A stretch of 64,000 nt of DNA from Methylobacterium soli (lineage in GTDB: Bacteria; Pseudomonadota; Alphaproteobacteria; Rhizobiales; Beijerinckiaceae): contig NZ_VZZK01000033.1 of the NCBI RefSeq assembly GCF_008806385.1, forward strand, positions 768 to 64,767. The letters are read 5' to 3'. Position 1 is the first letter of the stretch. Each line of letters starts with the position of its first letter. The notes beneath the pieces are model-generated. The model ran no database searches, was not told the origin of the DNA, and was given only the letters and a program-made list of their open reading frames with translations. A program made the translations under genes and the position numbers. Below, piece after piece: positions 61,463 to 64,000 of this stretch.

Positions 61463-61944
61463 TCACGCGGCCCGGACGCTCGCGAGAAAGTGTGCCACCT
61501 CGGCGCTCAGATGCTCGGCCTCGCGGGAGAGGTCCGCGCCGGAGACCAGGACCTGCTCGGCGGCCGAGCCCGTCTCGGTCGCGGCGCCCGCCACGCCGGA
61601 GACGGTGCGCGACACGATCTCGGTTCCGGAGGCGGCATCCGCGACATTGCGGGCGATCTCCTGCGTGGCCGCGCTCTGCGCCTCCACGGCGGCCGCGATC
61701 GCGACTCTGTTGATCGCGCGGATCCGACCCGCCGCGCCGCCTCGGTCATCGCACCCCCGGCGGCAAGGTTGCGGTCGCGCCCGAGAATGCCCGAGGCGGT
61801 CTCGGTCAGGGCTTCGAGCTGCGACATGCGCTGCGCCAGGAGGTGCCTGTACTGATCCTGCACCGCGATCAGCCCCAGGGTTGACCAGCCCGCAGGCCGT
61901 CAGCCCACGAGCAGCCAGAGTCGCGCCGGCACACTCCACCTCAT
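61463..61944 (-). pseudogene. Decayed methyl-accepting chemotaxis protein
   Basis: Minus-strand reading from ATG 61944 gives MRWSVPARLWLLVG and then a stop; other frames continue AVQDQYRHLLAQRMSQLEAL and LTETASGILGRDRNLAAGGA, as after TM1 of some MCPs. The last frame reads VEAQSAATQEIARNVADAAS and ends in VAHFLASVRAA, a normal MCP tail. Most of the ~550-residue protein (periplasmic part, TM2, HAMP, methylation and hairpin-tip regions) is missing and at least two frameshifts are needed to join the rest, so it is a pseudogene with a large internal deletion. Confidence 0.75.
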
Positions 61945-62241
61945 CGCCCGGGATTCCCTCGTCTTCCGGCGGAACGGATCTGCCAAGACTGGAATGGTCC
62001 AGTACAGTTTAGGGCTTGATCTGTCGTGATGCGCTAACGAAAAGTGAAAATTTGAACTTATAGCTATTGTCGATTGCACGAGGCGGCCGGCGCCCGCGAT
62101 GCCTTGGCGCGGCGGCGCGCGTTCCGCGAGTGGGCCGGGCGCGGGGCCGGAGGCCGCCTCTTTTAGATGCGCCCCCCGATATTTATCTCTATAAGCCCGG
62201 CCAATTCGCCTTTTGACGGCTCGCTCGACCGCAGGTTCACG
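61945..62241. other. secA upstream region
   Basis: This roughly 300-base gap holds no gene. Two AT-rich patches (62015-62075 and 62160-62192, the latter with gatatttatctctataagc) stand out from the GC-rich background and are likely promoter regions for secA and, formerly, the chemotaxis receptor. No specific -35/-10 pair is confident. Confidence 0.4.
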
Positions 62242-64000
62242 ATGCTCGGTGCCCTCGCCAAGAAGATTTTCGGCTCGTCCAACGACCGTCGGGTCAAGGG
62301 CTACCGTCCCCGCGTCGCGGCGATCAACGCGCTCGAGCCCGAGGTCGCGGCGCTCTCCGACGACCAGCTGCGCGCCCGAACCGACGCCCTGAAGGCGGAA
62401 CTCGCCGCCGGCAAGAGCCTCGACGACATCCTGGTTCCGGCCTTCGCCACCGTGCGCGAGGCGGCCAAGCGCGTGCTCGGCCAGCGCCATTTCGACGTGC
62501 AGCTCATCGGCGGCATGGTGCTGCACGAGAGCGGCATCGCCGAGATGAAGACCGGCGAGGGCAAGACCCTGGTGGCGACGCTGCCGGTCTACCTCAACGC
62601 CCTCTCGGGCAAGGGCGTGCACGTCGTCACGGTGAACGACTACCTCGCCTCCCGCGACGCGGAGTGGATGGGCCGGGTCTACCGCTTCCTCGGCATGTCG
62701 GTCGGCACCATCGTGCACGGCCTCGACGACGAGCAGCGCAAGGCCTCCTATGCCTGCGACATCACCTACGGCACGAACAACGAGTTCGGCTTCGATTACC
62801 TGCGCGACAACATGAAGTACGAGATGTCCCAGCTCGCGCAGCGGGGGCACAACTACGCCATCGTCGACGAGGTGGACTCGATCCTGGTCGACGAGGCGCG
62901 CACGCCGCTGATCATCTCCGGTCCGGTGGACGACCGCTCGGAGCTCTACGTCTCGGTCGACGCGCTGATGCCGCAACTGGTGCGCGAGCATTACGACCTC
63001 GACGAGAAGCAGCGCACCGTCTCGCTCACCGAGGAGGGCAACGAGTTCATCGAGGAGGCCCTGCGCGAGGCCGGGCTCCTCAAGGAGGGCGACCTCTACG
63101 ACGCTCACAACGTCACCCTCGTCCACCACGTGAACCAGGCTTTGCGCGCCAACACCCTGTTCACCAAGGACAAGGACTACATCGTCAAGAACGACGAGGT
63201 GGTGATCATCGACGAGTTCACCGGCCGCATGATGCAGGGCCGGCGCTACTCGGAGGGCCTGCACCAGGCGCTCGAGGCCAAGGAGCGGGTCACGATCCAG
63301 CCCGAGAACCAGACGCTGGCCTCGATCACCTTCCAGAACTATTTCCGCCTCTACGGCAAGCTCGCGGGCATGACCGGCACGGCCTCGACCGAGGCCGACG
63401 AGTTCGCCGAGATCTACAAGCTCGAAGTCGTCGACATCCCGACCAACAAGGAGGTCGAGCGCGTCGACGAGGACGATCAGGTCTACCGGACCGTCGAGGA
63501 GAAGTACCAGGGCATCATCGAGGAGATCGACCGGGCGCATCAGCGCCACCAGCCGATCCTCGTCGGCACCGGCTCGATCGAGAAGTCGGAGGTGCTGGCC
63601 GAGCTCCTGAAGAAGGCCGGCTACTCCCTCCTCGACTACTCGGACCCGAATGCGCTGACCGACGTCTACGCCGCCGCCCGCGAGGGCCGGGTGACGAAGC
63701 GCTTCGCGGTGCTGAATGCCCGCTTCCACGAGCAGGAAGCCTATATCGTGGCCGAGGCCGGCGTGCCGGGCGCGATCACGATCGCCACGAACATGGCCGG
63801 GCGCGGCACCGACATCAAGCTCGGCGGCAACCTCGACATGCGCATCGAGAAGGAGCTCGCGGGCCTGCCCGAGGGGCCGGAGCGGGAGGCGCAGATCGCC
63901 GCGATCAGGGCCGAGATCGAGGAGAACCGCGCCAAGGTGCTGGCCTCGGGCGAGCCGGCCGATCCCGAGGCCGGGCGCAAGAAGGCGCTGCCCGGCGGCC
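62242..64000 (+). CDS. secA: Preprotein translocase ATPase SecA (partial, runs off the window)
   Basis: SecA drives protein export through SecYEG. The first 586 residues are in the window; the whole protein is usually about 900-950. Seen are FDVQLIGGMVLHESGIAEMKTGEGKTLVATL (Q motif to Walker A, quoted at the positions near residues 85-115), VDEVDSILVDEARTPL (Walker B), the preprotein cross-linking region, GMTGTASTEADEF and TNMAGRGTDIKLGGN (motif VI area). An insert of acidic and Arg-rich residues follows near the window edge. The ATG at 62242 gives the standard N-terminus MLGALAKKIFGSSNDR. Confidence 0.95.
   Translation, partial: MLGALAKKIFGSSNDRRVKGYRPRVAAINALEPEVAALSDDQLRARTDALKAELAAGKSLDDILVPAFATVREAAKRVLGQRHFDVQLIGGMVLHESGIAEMKTGEGKTLVATLPVYLNALSGKGVHVVTVNDYLASRDAEWMGRVYRFLGMSVGTIVHGLDDEQRKASYACDITYGTNNEFGFDYLRDNMKYEMSQLAQRGHNYAIVDEVDSILVDEARTPLIISGPVDDRSELYVSVDALMPQLVREHYDLDEKQRTVSLTEEGNEFIEEALREAGLLKEGDLYDAHNVTLVHHVNQALRANTLFTKDKDYIVKNDEVVIIDEFTGRMMQGRRYSEGLHQALEAKERVTIQPENQTLASITFQNYFRLYGKLAGMTGTASTEADEFAEIYKLEVVDIPTNKEVERVDEDDQVYRTVEEKYQGIIEEIDRAHQRHQPILVGTGSIEKSEVLAELLKKAGYSLLDYSDPNALTDVYAAAREGRVTKRFAVLNARFHEQEAYIVAEAGVPGAITIATNMAGRGTDIKLGGNLDMRIEKELAGLPEGPEREAQIAAIRAEIEENRAKVLASGEPADPEAGRKKALPGG

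Noticed and set aside
1..64000. tRNA, rRNA, CRISPR arrays, prophage or intact insertion sequences
   Set aside because: No conserved tRNA arm pattern, spaced repeats, transposase or integrase signatures were seen by reading; tRNAscan and IS searches were not available.

Overview
The window is GC-rich DNA from an alphaproteobacterium, most likely a Methylobacterium or close relative in the Hyphomicrobiales. Support comes from the gene order murA / DUF2948 / hisD / UPF0262 / low-molecular-weight phosphatase, a Shemin-pathway 5-aminolevulinate synthase, the metX-metW pair, a parvulin next to secA, and intergenic hairpin repeats built on ctctcccgcacgggagag. The assignment rests on sequence reading only; no database was searched.

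Left end, about 1-6.3 kb: an accessory-looking stretch. It holds a small exported protein, a pile-up of gene fragments (900-1581), an AT-rich orphan membrane protein (1578-2720), a ModA-like binding protein whose 3' end looks frameshifted, and a TonB-dependent siderophore receptor broken by one extra C near 5553-5557.

From 6.3 kb onward it is ordinary chromosomal core. 6.3-9.4 kb is an aromatic amino-acid cluster on the minus strand (chorismate mutase-like protein, hisC, tyrC). 9.7-11.7 kb is metXW, followed by a diguanylate cyclase, a CNNM/CorC-type membrane protein and the murA-DUF2948-hisD-UPF0262-phosphatase block (13.1-19.4 kb). 20-25 kb has hemA, two small membrane proteins and tex. 25-29 kb has a SnoaL-like protein facing an XRE-cupin regulator, tspO and a cystathionine beta-lyase. 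29-33 kb has osmoregulated periplasmic glucan genes arranged head to head (opgH and opgG/opgD). 33-39 kb has small secreted proteins, a GNAT, zapE and a large hybrid histidine kinase. 39-43 kb has a three-domain acyltransferase / acyl-ACP synthetase fusion facing a TetR regulator, with two near-identical operator-like boxes between them.

43-62 kb carries a PIN-domain toxin-antitoxin pair, a protein with two tandem gamma-carbonic-anhydrase-like folds, moaE, an AI-2E family transporter, an amidase, extensin-like and RNase T2 exported proteins, rlmJ, rlmN, ung with a 5'-nucleotidase, hemH, a parvulin and a decayed chemotaxis receptor. The window ends inside secA.

No rRNA, tRNA, CRISPR array, intact transposase or prophage was recognised. 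A recurring oddity is in-frame short tandem repeats in hydrophilic parts of otherwise conserved proteins (hemH, moaE, tex, AI-2E transporter, and a small exported protein). No clearly new multi-gene system is evident. The best leads are the tandem gamma-CA protein with incomplete metal-ligand sets, the TetR operator pair, the chorismate mutase with an unassigned C-terminal half, and the orphan low-GC membrane protein.
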